Assembly (NCBI GenBank): GCA_003249025.1
Contig: QBMH01000008.1
Coordinates: forward strand, 1 to 53,060
Source of the DNA: Leptolyngbya sp.
Lineage (GTDB): Bacteria > Cyanobacteriota > Cyanobacteriia > Leptolyngbyales > Leptolyngbyaceae
Length of the DNA stretch: 53,060 nt
Direction of reading: 5' to 3'
Of the stretch, positions 1 to 8,766 are shown piece by piece; the first letter of the stretch is position 1, and each line of letters opens with the position of its first letter. The translations under genes and the position numbers were made by a program. The notes beneath the pieces were generated by a model. It had not been told where the DNA came from. It searched no databases and saw only the letters and a program-made list of their open reading frames with translations.

Positions 1-98
1 GGTCAGGGGTCAGGGGTCAAATCTTACACTGAAACCCGAAACCTGAAACCCGAAACCTATTCATCACTGAAACCTGAAACCTGAAACCTGAAACCTAT
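1..98. repeat. Short tandem repeats downstream of xseB
   Basis: Bases 1-20 are a GGGTCAG-type tandem run. Two arrays built on the 7-8-mer AAACCTG(A) or AAACCCG follow, at about 29-58 and 68-95. They stop at the xseB stop codon. No gene is visible. Similar degenerate G/C-skewed short repeats recur in other spacers of this window. Confidence 0.8.
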
Positions 99-344
99 TC
101 ACCCCTCGCTCAGGGTTTCAATTAACAGGTCAACTTGTTGCTGGCGATCGCTCAAGAAAGTTTCGCAGAGTCGTAAATCTTCGATGGCTTCTGAAAACTG
201 ATCAAATACATCGGCAAGATCTAACTCGCCCGATTCAATTTGAGCGATCGCGGCTTCAATTTTTTTTACTGTCGTCTCATAGCGCCATCCATCTTGAAGG
301 CGTGTAGACGGATGCTCACTATTGTCGGGTTTTGAATCGCTCAC
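99..344 (-). CDS. xseB: Exodeoxyribonuclease VII small subunit
   Basis: An 81-residue protein, the usual size for XseB. The core at residues 24-78 is helical: it starts with a [22 protein letters not shown] segment type, in which E-x-x-x-x-L-E-x-I-v-x-x-L-E-x-G-E-L-x-L is the family signature, and the second helix holds the length-conserved C-terminal part. It binds XseA to make the nuclease that degrades single-stranded DNA to acid-soluble oligonucleotides. It lies 82 bp downstream of xseA on the same strand, the common xseA-xseB order, so co-transcription is likely. The N-terminal 20 residues are polar and variable. Confidence 0.88.
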   Translation of the reverse strand: MSDSKPDNSEHPSTRLQDGWRYETTVKKIEAAIAQIESGELDLADVFDQFSEAIEDLRLCETFLSDRQQQVDLLIETLSEG

Positions 345-426
345 GAGATTACTCTTAAAAGGAAGCTATTGGGCTAATTTAGTTTTACGCAGCTATTTGC
401 AAATATTTTGCGATCGCGGGGAATTT

Positions 427-1668
427 TTAGGATGAAGCCTCTAAGATTTCTTTTACAGTAACGGTTGCCTGTCCTGCGGCTAGCTGAATCAGAAGATCCT
501 GCCCCAATCCTAGCGTATCAGTCGATCGCACAATATCCCCCTTTGCCGACCGCACCACTGCATAGCCTCGTTTCAGGACTGCTTGCGGATCGAGGGTGTT
601 CAATTTTTGCTGCAAAAGCTGAGTATGTTGGGTTGCCTGCTGCAATTGATCCCCATTGCGTTGAATTAATCGCTGCCGCATCCAGCCTAACATTTGGACT
701 TCATGGGCTAGTTTGCGGTCTAGCTTGAGTTGCTGTAATCGAGTCTGCACTCGTTGCAGGCGATCGCGGTTGACTTCCAGTCGATACTGGAGAGCCTCCT
801 GGAGAGCCACTGCCCGTTCTCGATGCTCGGCATACAAATCTGCCAATTGAGGCACCGCTTGCTCTGCCGCCGCCGTTGGCGTATGAGCGCAACAATCTGC
901 CACAAGATCCGCCAAAGACTCATCCCGCTGATGCCCAATCCCCGCAATGATGGGAATCGGGCACTCCGCGATCGCCCGCACAACACGTTCATCATTAAAA
1001 CACGCCATATCTTCAGTGGCTCCGCCTCCGCGTGATAGAATTAGTACATCCGCCCTACCATCTAGAATTACCCGATGAATCGCTCGTGCGATCGAATCGG
1101 GAGCTTGATCCCCTTGGACTAATGCTGGAGAAAACAACACATGTAAACCTGGATACCGTCGCCGTAGCGTCCGTTGAATATCCCCCCACGCCGCCGCCTG
1201 AGGTGAAGTCACCACTGCTACAACCCTAGGATGAGTGGGCAATGCCTGCTTATGCGAGGCATCGAATAAGCCCTCTGCTTCTAACCGATGCCGCAACTGC
1301 CGATAGCGCAGTGCCCGCAGCCCCTCTCCTGCGGGTAACACCTGCCACACAACGAGTTGATATTGCCCCCGCTGCGGATGCACATTAACGCGACCCAAAA
1401 TAATGAATTGTTCTCCTTGGGTTGGCAAATTTGTGAGGCGATCGATCTGGCTATTCCAAACCACACAGCTAATTGCCGCTTTTTCATCTGGATCTTGCAG
1501 TGTAAAAAACAATCCACTCCGGTATTGAGTCGCGCTAGAAACTTCCCCTGTGACCCAAACCTGCCGAAGCTCAGTATCTTGCTCAAGCAATGCTTGAATA
1601 TAGGTCGTTAATCCAGCCACAGACAACGCTGTATCGGGAATCAATAGATCAGAAAGATAGGAGGTCAT
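427..1668 (-). CDS. xseA: Exodeoxyribonuclease VII large subunit
   Basis: A 413-residue protein with the XseA layout. The N-terminal OB-fold (about 15-110) contains the VWVTGEVSS and LGRVNVHPQRGQYQL stretches. The central catalytic domain (about 130-310) carries VAVVTSPQAAAWGDI, LSRGGGATEDMACFND and GIGHQRDESLADLVAD followed by HTPTAAAE. A long coiled-coil region follows (about 275-360), then the C-terminal QVLKRGYAVV segment. It is the catalytic subunit of exonuclease VII, acting in DNA repair and mismatch processing. The GHQRDES form of the GHExDxT motif differs from the Escherichia coli wording; I recall it as usual in cyanobacteria. It is transcribed towards xseB and divergently from recA. 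Confidence 0.95.
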   Translation of the reverse strand: MTSYLSDLLIPDTALSVAGLTTYIQALLEQDTELRQVWVTGEVSSATQYRSGLFFTLQDPDEKAAISCVVWNSQIDRLTNLPTQGEQFIILGRVNVHPQRGQYQLVVWQVLPAGEGLRALRYRQLRHRLEAEGLFDASHKQALPTHPRVVAVVTSPQAAAWGDIQRTLRRRYPGLHVLFSPALVQGDQAPDSIARAIHRVILDGRADVLILSRGGGATEDMACFNDERVVRAIAECPIPIIAGIGHQRDESLADLVADCCAHTPTAAAEQAVPQLADLYAEHRERAVALQEALQYRLEVNRDRLQRVQTRLQQLKLDRKLAHEVQMLGWMRQRLIQRNGDQLQQATQHTQLLQQKLNTLDPQAVLKRGYAVVRSAKGDIVRSTDTLGLGQDLLIQLAAGQATVTVKEILEASS

Positions 1669-1918
1669 AACCTGTAATAAGAAAATGAATCAAGGGGTCG
1701 ATTAAGAGGGATTACAAAAAATGCATCCCAGGCTCCCTAGGGAAACAGATAAAAATAATCTGCTGGAACGACGAACTGCTGCTTATAGGGTAGCGAGACT
1801 TCTCTAGATTTAACAGGATGCTGTTGCCTTCCTTCTTTGAAGCAACGGACATAGAATAGAAGTCCTCTAACACCCGATTTCTCCACTCCTTTTGACCAAA
1901 CTCTGCGTTGAGGTACTC

Positions 1919-3016
1919 ATGGCTAGTAAAACTGACAACTCTGCTTCTGATAAGCAAGCTTCTGAGAAACAAAAAGCTCTGAACCTTGTCGTCTCGCAAA
2001 TTGAGCGCAACTTTGGTAAAGGCAGCATCATGCGTTTAGGCGATGCCACGCGCATGAAAGTTGAAACAATTCCCACTGGTGCCCTGACCTTAGATCTGGC
2101 ACTGGGTGGCGGATTGCCAAAAGGTAGAATCATTGAAATTTATGGTCCTGAAAGTTCTGGAAAAACGACGCTGGCACTTCATGCTTTGGCTGAGGTACAA
2201 AAATCAGGTGGGGTTGCCGCTTTTGTGGATGCTGAACATGCTCTCGACCCAACCTATGCAGCAGCCTTGGGTGTAGATATTGGCAACCTGCTGGTGTCTC
2301 AACCGGATACGGGGGAAGCTGGGCTGGAAATTGTGGATCAGTTGGTGCGCTCTACTGCGGTGGATATCATTGTGATTGACTCGGTAGCAGCCTTGGTGCC
2401 TCGTGCCGAGATTGAAGGAGAAATGGGGGATACCCATGTGGGGTTGCAGGCTCGGTTAATGAGTCAAGCCCTGCGAAAAATCACTGGAAATATGGGGCGA
2501 TCGGGTTGCACAGTAATTTTTCTAAACCAGTTGCGCCAAAAAATTGGGGTGACCTATGGCAATCCAGAAGTCACTACTGGCGGACAGGCACTCAAGTTTT
2601 ACGCATCAGTTCGGCTGGATATTCGCCGCATCCAAACTTTAAAAAAGGGAACGGATGAATATGGCAACCGCGCCAAGGTTAAGGTAGCCAAAAACAAAGT
2701 AGCACCCCCATTCCGGATTGCCGAGTTTGATATTATTTTTGGCAAGGGAATCTCTAGTCTGGGTTGCTTGGTAGATTTAGCAGAAGAAACGGGCGTAATT
2801 ATTCGCAAAGGTGCATGGTATAGCTATAACGGCGACAACCTTGCTCAAGGGCGAGATAATGCCATCAAAAATATGGAAGAAAATCCAGAGTTTGCTAAAA
2901 AGATTGACTTAGAAGTCCGGCAAAAACTGGAAAAAGGCGCGGTAGTTTCTGCTAATTCTGTGGGACATGCCGATACTGATGGGGAGCAGGATGAAGAGGG
3001 GCTTGAGGAAGAATAG
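1919..3016 (+). CDS. recA: Recombinase RecA
   Basis: The central recombinase of homologous recombination and SOS induction: it forms ATP-dependent filaments on single-stranded DNA. The ATG at 1919 is preferred over an in-frame TTG 27 bp upstream because it begins [10 protein letters not shown] and has a GAGGT ribosome site 5-9 bases before it. The 365-residue protein has the Walker A GPESSGKT (76-83), the Walker B region with [12 protein letters not shown], loop L1/L2 sequences ([25 protein letters not shown]) and an acidic C-terminal tail ([14 protein letters not shown]). No clear cyanobacterial LexA box was seen in the 250-bp upstream spacer. Confidence 0.98.
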   Translation: MASKTDNSASDKQASEKQKALNLVVSQIERNFGKGSIMRLGDATRMKVETIPTGALTLDLALGGGLPKGRIIEIYGPESSGKTTLALHALAEVQKSGGVAAFVDAEHALDPTYAAALGVDIGNLLVSQPDTGEAGLEIVDQLVRSTAVDIIVIDSVAALVPRAEIEGEMGDTHVGLQARLMSQALRKITGNMGRSGCTVIFLNQLRQKIGVTYGNPEVTTGGQALKFYASVRLDIRRIQTLKKGTDEYGNRAKVKVAKNKVAPPFRIAEFDIIFGKGISSLGCLVDLAEETGVIIRKGAWYSYNGDNLAQGRDNAIKNMEENPEFAKKIDLEVRQKLEKGAVVSANSVGHADTDGEQDEEGLEEE

Positions 3017-3033
3017 GGCTTGGCGATCCTTGC

Positions 3034-3105
3034 GTAAGGGCGTAGCATTCGGGCAACAGGTTGACGACTTCATCAAAGACTGACTACCGAATGCCACGCC
3101 CCTAC
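3034..3105. repeat. Imperfect 19-bp inverted repeat after recA
   Basis: The left arm is 3034-3052 (GTAAGGGCGTAGCATTCGG) and the right arm 3087-3105 is its reverse complement with two changes. Both differences are transitions that leave G-U pairs in a minus-strand transcript. The loop is 34 bases. It sits 17 bp after the recA stop and could end transcription or stabilise 3' ends, but there is no T-run. It looks like a member of the palindromic intergenic repeats common in cyanobacteria. Confidence 0.7.
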
Positions 3106-3166
3106 AGGCATCTACAAATCAACGAAAATTTTACAGTTGGAAACTTTGTAGTTTGGCTCGAACTGC

Positions 3167-3961
3167 TCAACGGTTTAAGAAACGATCGAGAATATCAGCT
3201 TGCTGAGAAGGGCTAAGTTGAGGATTTCTGGGTGTTTCTTCTGGTGGACGGGCACTAGGTTTGAGAAACATGGAGGTTTCCTTCTCATTGCCTTGTAAAG
3301 GAGCATCCCAATCGGTTTGGTTTGCTTCTAGCTCCATTGCCTCGATCTCTAGCGATTCTTCAGGGGGTCGAGTTTTTGAGGTAGATGGAACCAGGTTGAT
3401 GCTGGAGAGTAAATCTGGTGGAATGGGTTCTGCACAGCGGCTACTTTCGCAGAGAAAGAAAATGAATGACAAACTTCCCAAGCGAATGCGATCGCCATCT
3501 TTTAACAAAACAGGACGACGCACAAGTTCGCTATTGATATAGGTGCCATTTGTGCTGTCTAAATCAATTAGAAAAAATCCTTTGTCGGTAACATACTGAA
3601 CGATCGCATGGCGACGAGAAAGGCGTTTATCTGGAATGGGCAAACTGGCTTTGCGATCGCGCCCAATTATCCATAGGTTTTCTAACTGAGTCACGATTTG
3701 AGTTTGGTCTTGAAGCAGATTGGTCATCAGGTAAATTTGATCGCCATTGATGACTCCTTGCACATATTGCCAGACACCTCGCAAACGATGGCGATTGTTT
3801 GTATTCTCCAACTCAATGATTTCATCTAATAGTTCGCGATGATGCTCATATAACTTGAGAAAAACTTGATACAGTCCCAATCGCTGCTCTAAATCAGTTG
3901 GATGACCAGCAGGGCTTTGCAAATTTGGTGAAAAGTCTGCTACGGAGTTTAGGTCAAACAT
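3167..3961 (-). CDS. FHA-domain protein
   Basis: An FHA domain spans about residues 97-175 (numbering from the in-frame GTG at 3970). It shows the phosphothreonine-binding signature GR (103-104), SRRH (118-121) and DSTNGTYIN (138-146), so it should bind phosphothreonine peptides from Ser/Thr-kinase signalling. The N-terminal 95 residues are helical, with no membrane segment. The C-terminal 80 residues are Ser/Pro/Glu-rich and probably disordered, ending in a short conserved-looking SQQADILDRFLNR helix. Start: GTG at 3970 or ATG at 3961; neither has a good ribosome site, and ATG is chosen. Its strand is opposite to recA and the two converge. Confidence 0.8.
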   Translation of the reverse strand: MFDLNSVADFSPNLQSPAGHPTDLEQRLGLYQVFLKLYEHHRELLDEIIELENTNNRHRLRGVWQYVQGVINGDQIYLMTNLLQDQTQIVTQLENLWIIGRDRKASLPIPDKRLSRRHAIVQYVTDKGFFLIDLDSTNGTYINSELVRRPVLLKDGDRIRLGSLSFIFFLCESSRCAEPIPPDLLSSINLVPSTSKTRPPEESLEIEAMELEANQTDWDAPLQGNEKETSMFLKPSARPPEETPRNPQLSPSQQADILDRFLNR

Positions 3962-4330
3962 AATCTGCACTATCTAGCCATTCAAGGTGAAATTTTTATC
4001 TGCTCAAAAGCGTCTATATCAATCAAATTGCACAGTCGATATCTACCTTCCCAAAAGCAGTCAGTCTATTTGGAGTGTTGAAAGAGGACGGTTAGATTCA
4101 GCCCATCTGCTGGGCGGTCATACCTCCCTTTCCTAAAGTAAAGCGAATATGCTAAAGAGATATCCGCGTGATTACTGGATAATCCTCTGTTTAGAAACAC
4201 CGCCCTCAGTGTTTAAGAGCGAACAGTCAGCCTTTTGGTAGAGTTTCCTTCAATTTACTTTTTACTTTTTTGAGAAAAGTTAGTCACCCCTGCGCACTGT
4301 AATATTTTTGGAAAGGATTTTTGGAAAGAT
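3962..4330. other. Gene-free spacer with a small hairpin
   Basis: No protein gene is supported here. A short hairpin GCCCA-TCTGC-TGGGC lies at 4101-4115, followed by a pyrimidine run (4123-4136), and T-rich tracts lie at 4251-4275. Possible homes for a small RNA or the promoter of the FHA gene and the plus-strand genes that follow, but nothing was recognised. Confidence 0.4.
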
Positions 4331-4405
4331 ATGAGCAAAGAAAGTGATGCAGCAATCGATTCTACAACAATGTTGAGTATTGTAAGCTTGGACACAGAAA
4401 ACTAA
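4331..4405 (+). CDS. Possible 24-residue small ORF
   Basis: ATG at 4331 opens a 24-codon frame (MSKESDAAIDSTTMLSIVSL..., ending LDTEN) closed by TAA at 4403-4405. A GGAAAG sequence 4-9 bases upstream could act as a ribosome site. The peptide is polar, has no membrane segment and was not recognised. It could be a leader peptide for the 153-residue protein starting at 4547, or chance. Confidence 0.2.
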   Translation: MSKESDAAIDSTTMLSIVSLDTEN

Positions 4406-4546
4406 AACTCTTTTTAAAATGAGAGGATAGTCATCATTGGTGTGCGTCTAGAACGAATGAATGAGATTTATGAACTATCCATGATCTCATCAGCAAATCT
4501 TAATTTTTGTTAATTCTGCAAGTGTGCAGAACCGTTGACGTGCGCC

Positions 4547-5008
4547 ATGTTGATTGATTCAAATAACGAGTGTTCTACCCTTGCTGAACAGGGAAGTGTT
4601 CCATGCGTCATAGATTTAGCTCGATCATCTGTTAAGTTTTCGGTTTCCTCAATCGCCGATCGCCGAATAGCGGCTTTATCCCATGCGAGATCGTCCCTAG
4701 ATCGGCAAGAGAATGCTTCCGAACTGCAAGCCCTCCGTCAGTCAGCGTATGTAGGCGAACAACAAAAGCAACGCAGCGGCTCAATTCGCAAGGAAGCGAT
4801 CGCCTCCCTTGATGTTGCTCAGTCCGTAGGAAACTTTGCTGCACCCCTTTCTCCCTTAAGAGATCGAGATTTAAACGCTCTATCAGAATTATTTTTAACC
4901 GACAAGATGAATGACATTGAAGCAGACGTGGCTCAACTGCTCATTCGACTGCAACCAGAACCCTGCTGGGAAGATGATCCCTTCGCATTTTTGCAGGACT
5001 TTCTTTAA
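4547..5008 (+). CDS. Unrecognised protein
   Basis: A 153-residue frame if it starts at the ATG at 4547; a GTG lies 12 bp earlier. I do not recognise the family. The N-terminal half is Ser/Ala/Arg-rich without a signal peptide or membrane segment. The C-terminal 55 residues look more structured and acidic, with LRDRDLNALSELFLTDKMND, DVAQLLIRLQPEPCW and a final EDDPFAFLQDFL. It stands alone: the next gene converges on it and the upstream spacer is over 500 bp. A cyanobacterium-specific soluble protein is most likely. No antisense gene competes. Confidence 0.55.
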   Translation: MLIDSNNECSTLAEQGSVPCVIDLARSSVKFSVSSIADRRIAALSHARSSLDRQENASELQALRQSAYVGEQQKQRSGSIRKEAIASLDVAQSVGNFAAPLSPLRDRDLNALSELFLTDKMNDIEADVAQLLIRLQPEPCWEDDPFAFLQDFL

Positions 5009-5010
5009 AG

Positions 5011-5065
5011 AGTGTGGAAGTCAGGGGGATGGGAAGTACGGGGTACGGGAAGTGCGGAGTGCTGG
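5011..5065. repeat. Degenerate G-rich short tandem repeat
   Basis: The spacer between two convergent genes holds repeats of the type GGGAAGTACGGGGTACGGGAAGTGCGGAGTG. It belongs to the same loose family as 32267-32304, where a 14-bp unit GAGTACGGAGTGGG is repeated exactly. Confidence 0.6.
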
Positions 5066-5114
5066 GTGTAAAAGAACGGCTTGATCTTGGCACCTCGTAC
5101 TCCGAAACCCTTTT

Positions 5115-6149
5115 TCATAAAATTGCCTGTAGCAACTGATCGGCTCCAAACCGGACGGGATCAGTGCAGGGTAGGTTTGTCGCGGTTTCTACCTGAGCGA
5201 TCGCGCTATGGGCAGCAGTTTCCTCTAAATGACGAGTGTTGAGGGCGATCGCGGCGACGGGCACAGGTGCAAACGCTCCACCCGCTCTGGCGACGGCTTC
5301 ATAAAGCTGCACGACTTCGGGCAAGGGCGGAATGGGAACTTCAGGAATTCGGCTGAGATGGGTTTGTCCGGCGCGATGCACCAGGATTAGGTGAGTCGGT
5401 TGACTGCCTCGAATCAGCGGCAGGGTGGCAGTCGAAGACGGGTTGAGCAGAGAACCCTGCCCCTCGATCTGCAAAATGTCATGATCATTGCCGTACCGCA
5501 TCACCACCTGCTCTACGGCACCGGAGGCAAAATCGACCCGCACAGCATCCAGCGCCACGCCATCCCCCGCAATCATCATCCCGGCTTGCCCGGTTGCCAC
5601 AAATTTTGAGCGCAGTCCTCGTTTGAGTGATGCCTGGTGAAGCTGCAAACTGGTGGACATTTTGCCGATCGCCATGTCAGTTCCCACGGTCAACACTCGC
5701 AAACAGGCAAGCGATCGCGCTTTTCCGGTGCCAATGGGCAGGTTGGGCGGCTCTTGGCGCATATCCCAAATCCATTGATTGGGTTGCAGCCGTTGAAAGT
5801 CGAGATCGCTGGCAAGTGGGGTGTGTAGCCCGTTGGCGATCGACAGTCCAGCAGCGATCGCCTGTTTAATTTCCTGCCGCCACTCTTCGGGCAATGCGCC
5901 TCCAGTCGGAGCCGTTCCCAGCACCAACACATCGGGTTGATAGGCGAGGGCTTCTGTGACCGATGCCACAATGGGGGCAAAACGGGAGATTCCGGTGAGA
6001 TCAGTTAAAGAGGCTCCGGGCGATTGGCGATCGATGACCGCAACGACTGGCGATTCGGTATATCGCAGCAATGCCAGCCCAGTTTTGCCGCGATCGCCTT
6101 GAATGCCTTCATGCAAAAGAATGGCTAAACGATGATGGGATTGAATCAT
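5115..6149 (-). CDS. dgcN: DUF1611 protein, probable D-glutamate N-acetyltransferase (DgcN-like)
   Basis: A 344-residue DUF1611 protein. The N-terminal domain (1-140) has a Rossmann-like VLVLGTAPTGGALP stretch. The C-terminal domain carries a P-loop-like VGTDMAIGKMST (155-166), ATGQAGMMIAGDGVALDAVRVDF (185-207) and ILQIEGQGSLLNPS (225-238). Proteins of this family were shown in marine proteobacteria and haloarchaea to N-acetylate D-glutamate (DgcN), working with DgcA, an enolase-superfamily racemase. Here the gene lies 42 bp downstream of just such an epimerase, on the same strand, which supports this assignment over the general DUF1611 label. Whether this protein uses D-glutamate is inference. 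Several domain databases describe DUF1611 only as an NTPase-like fold. Confidence 0.75.
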   Translation of the reverse strand: MIQSHHRLAILLHEGIQGDRGKTGLALLRYTESPVVAVIDRQSPGASLTDLTGISRFAPIVASVTEALAYQPDVLVLGTAPTGGALPEEWRQEIKQAIAAGLSIANGLHTPLASDLDFQRLQPNQWIWDMRQEPPNLPIGTGKARSLACLRVLTVGTDMAIGKMSTSLQLHQASLKRGLRSKFVATGQAGMMIAGDGVALDAVRVDFASGAVEQVVMRYGNDHDILQIEGQGSLLNPSSTATLPLIRGSQPTHLILVHRAGQTHLSRIPEVPIPPLPEVVQLYEAVARAGGAFAPVPVAAIALNTRHLEETAAHSAIAQVETATNLPCTDPVRFGADQLLQAIL

Positions 6150-6191
6150 AGAAGCACCGTGTTATTCACAAGCCGTCATTCACAAGCTATC

Positions 6192-7280
6192 TTAAGTCGC
6201 GACCTTGGTTTCGTCTAAATATCGGTGAACGCCCAAGCCCGGTTGATCGGTGGGTACAATTCGCCCATTTTGAAAGGATGCACCTGCAAAGGGATCGTTG
6301 ACTAAGTTAAGGTGACTATCGAGGTCAATATAGTCTGCCAAAGGGGAAAGGTGAGATAGAGCGGTGTTGAGCAATGCGCTGTCAGAGTAACAGCCAAACA
6401 TGACTTTCAAACCGCAGGCTTTGGCAGTGTGAATCATCCGCAGCGCTTCGGTTAAGCCACCGGATTTCATTAGCTTGATGTTGATGCCGTGGACGCAATC
6501 GGCTAAGGGCAAAATATCGTAGCTGGTGAAGCAGCTTTCATCGACAAAAATGGGCAAGGGCGATCGCTGATAGAGTTCGGGCAAGTCGCCTTCCTGTCCT
6601 TTTGCGAGGGGTTGTTCTAGATAGGTCACGCCTTGTTCGGCTAGCCAATCTGCCATCTGTAAGGCTTCAGTCAAACTCCACCCTCCATTCGCATCTACGC
6701 TAACCTGAGAAATGTGAGGAGCAGTTTCTTTAATTGCCAACAGCATCGCCTGATCGGCTTCAAGCCCCAAAGGGCTACCGAGTTTCACTTTTAATGCCTG
6801 GATATCCTGAAACGGAACCACAGTATTGCCTTTTCCCAGCCAATCTTTCACCCGCTGTTGAGCCGCTTCAGGCGTACTAATGCCAATAGTGACGGAGGTG
6901 GGCGGAATGCGATCGCACTCCAAGCCCCAGAGTTGCCACAGAGGGAGATGGGTGTGCTTGCCGACCCAATCGTGCAACGCCACATCCAACGCGGCTCGTG
7001 CTGCTGAAGGGAGCCGCGCATCTAGCATTAAGCGCTCAATTCGCTGCCCCTCCAAAGGGCTGAGGGATTTTAGCAAGGGCACAAACTTTTGCAGCGATCG
7101 CGCAATCATTTCGGTCGTTTGCGGCGCTGTTCCGCCAGAAAAAGGCGACGCTTCTCCCCAACCCTGAATGCCGTCATGCTCGATTTCAACCCAAATGTTG
7201 GTTGTCTGGGCAGTGGTGCCCCGACTAATGGTCAACGCAAACCGCTTCTGTACCGTAAATGTTGCGATCCGAACCTGCAT
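6192..7280 (-). CDS. dgcA: Dipeptide epimerase / N-acetyl-glutamate racemase (DgcA-like)
   Basis: A member of the muconate-lactonising/mandelate-racemase group of the enolase superfamily. Numbered from the in-frame TTG at 7295, it has the KxK acid/base motif (K169, K171), metal ligands D201 (DANGGW), E227 (YLEQPL) and D252 (VDES), and the second acid/base lysine in NIKLMKSGG (K274). This is a complete 1,1-proton-transfer active site. Most relatives are annotated L-Ala-D/L-Glu epimerase, acting on murein dipeptides. In the DgcN-DgcA pathway the same fold converts N-acetyl-D-glutamate to N-acetyl-L-glutamate. The ATG at 7280 has a GAGGG ribosome site about 8 bases upstream and is preferred to the TTG. 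It is divergent from the S41 protease gene with only 54 bp between. Confidence 0.82.
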   Translation of the reverse strand: MQVRIATFTVQKRFALTISRGTTAQTTNIWVEIEHDGIQGWGEASPFSGGTAPQTTEMIARSLQKFVPLLKSLSPLEGQRIERLMLDARLPSAARAALDVALHDWVGKHTHLPLWQLWGLECDRIPPTSVTIGISTPEAAQQRVKDWLGKGNTVVPFQDIQALKVKLGSPLGLEADQAMLLAIKETAPHISQVSVDANGGWSLTEALQMADWLAEQGVTYLEQPLAKGQEGDLPELYQRSPLPIFVDESCFTSYDILPLADCVHGINIKLMKSGGLTEALRMIHTAKACGLKVMFGCYSDSALLNTALSHLSPLADYIDLDSHLNLVNDPFAGASFQNGRIVPTDQPGLGVHRYLDETKVAT

Positions 7281-7334
7281 GACAAAGACCCTCAAACGGC
7301 ACTTTCAATTCCATTAAAGTAGCATTGGATTACT

Positions 7335-8612
7335 ATGCGTTCTCACTTCAGATTCACAAAAACTCGTGCTTGGATTGCTGGCGTTTTGGCAGCATCCCTG
7401 GTTTTACTAGGCTGGCTGACAATCCCGGTGATTTCTCAGGTGGCTTCTCCTCAAGCCAAAACCTTCGAGCAGGCTTGGAAAACCGTGAATGACAACTTCT
7501 TTGATGCCAAATTTAACGGCGTAGATTGGAAAGCCCTACGCGAAAAATACGCGCCTCAAGCGGCTCAAACTCAGTCGGCGGATGATTTGGCGATTGTGGT
7601 GAATGCCATGATATCCGAGCTAAGAACCTCACATACTCGCTTTTATACGCCAAACGAAACGGCATATTACCAACTGCTGGGTATTTTTCAACCGCGCAGC
7701 CGCGAACTGAAAAACTTGCCTAAAGCGATTTTTCCAACCAACAAGCTGGAATATAGCGGCATTGGCATTTTCACCAAAGCGATCGCCAACAAAACCTTTA
7801 TCAGCGGCGTGTTAGAAGGCAGTCCGGCGGCGCAGGCAGGACTTCAAATGGGTGATGAACTGCTGAATGCTGAGGGTCGCCCGTTTCATCCGGTGCGATC
7901 GTTTGCAGGAAAAGCTGGACAGAAAGTGGTGCTACAAGTGCAGCGGTCAGCCAATAGCGCCCCCCAAGATATTGCCGTTACGCCTAAACTGCTTGATCCA
8001 CTGACGATGTTTTTGGATACTCAACGTGCCAGCACTTGCATTTTGCAGCAAGATGGCAAAAGAATTGGCTATGTTCACCTGTGGTCCTATGCAGGCGATC
8101 AATATCAAGAGCAGCTAGAGGAAGATCTAATCTATGGAAAACTGCGAGAGGCGGATGGTTTGGTGCTGGATCTGCGGGATGGATGGGGCGGTGCGCCGCT
8201 AACTGCGCTGAATATTTACACGGCGCGGGGTCCAAGCTTAACCAGCATTCCTCGCAGCGGAGATCGCAATCTAATCAAGGCCCAGTGGAATAAGCCCGTG
8301 GTGATGATTGTGAATGAAGGCAGCCGCAGCGCTAAGGAAATTCTTGCCTACGGATTTCAGCAATACAAGATCGGCACTGTTGTGGGTGCAAAAACGCCCG
8401 GTGCCGTCGTTGCGGGGCGGGCTTTCTTGATGCAGGATGGCAACTTGCTGTATGTCGCAGTCGCCGATGTATATTTGGATGGCAACCAGCGGCTCGAAGG
8501 AAAGGGCGTTACGCCTGATATTGAAGTGCCCATGACGATTGAATATGCTCAAGACAAAGACCCGCAGAAAGAGAGGGCGATCGCAACCCTGCTCCAGCAG
8601 CTTAAAAAATAG
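7335..8612 (+). CDS. S41-family (C-terminal processing-type) peptidase
   Basis: A 425-residue exported or membrane-tethered protease. A signal anchor lies at 11-36. An N-terminal helical domain (about 40-110) precedes a PDZ-like domain (about 140-205, with GIGIFTKAI and SPAAQAGLQMGDELL), and the catalytic domain follows (about 240-420). Comparison with the CtpA/Tsp motif places the nucleophile at S332 in NEGSRSAKEI and the general base at K353 in GAKTPGAVV. The usual SASE is altered to SRSAKE, but the Ser and Lys are kept. A final IEVPMTIEYAQDKDPQKERAIA pattern matches family members. It is divergent from the dgcA-like gene, which makes a shared promoter region likely. Its substrate is unknown. 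Confidence 0.85.
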   Translation: MRSHFRFTKTRAWIAGVLAASLVLLGWLTIPVISQVASPQAKTFEQAWKTVNDNFFDAKFNGVDWKALREKYAPQAAQTQSADDLAIVVNAMISELRTSHTRFYTPNETAYYQLLGIFQPRSRELKNLPKAIFPTNKLEYSGIGIFTKAIANKTFISGVLEGSPAAQAGLQMGDELLNAEGRPFHPVRSFAGKAGQKVVLQVQRSANSAPQDIAVTPKLLDPLTMFLDTQRASTCILQQDGKRIGYVHLWSYAGDQYQEQLEEDLIYGKLREADGLVLDLRDGWGGAPLTALNIYTARGPSLTSIPRSGDRNLIKAQWNKPVVMIVNEGSRSAKEILAYGFQQYKIGTVVGAKTPGAVVAGRAFLMQDGNLLYVAVADVYLDGNQRLEGKGVTPDIEVPMTIEYAQDKDPQKERAIATLLQQLKK

Positions 8613-8766
8613 ACTGAGCAAATTAATCCCAGAAATATCACCTTTAGGGGTGAGAATCAGCATCCGAAACGGTGACAGGAAGGACTGTTGTTTATTCTAT
8701 AAGCCAAGTAGCTTTCACCAATAAAGCCCCCAACACTTCTCATTTCTACCTGTAAGGACGCTCCTG

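Noticed and set aside
1669..1918. LexA/SOS box upstream of recA
   Set aside because: No sequence close to the cyanobacterial LexA consensus was found by eye.
8271..8663. 130-codon open frame antisense to the S41 peptidase
   Set aside because: Overlaps the conserved catalytic region of the peptidase gene.
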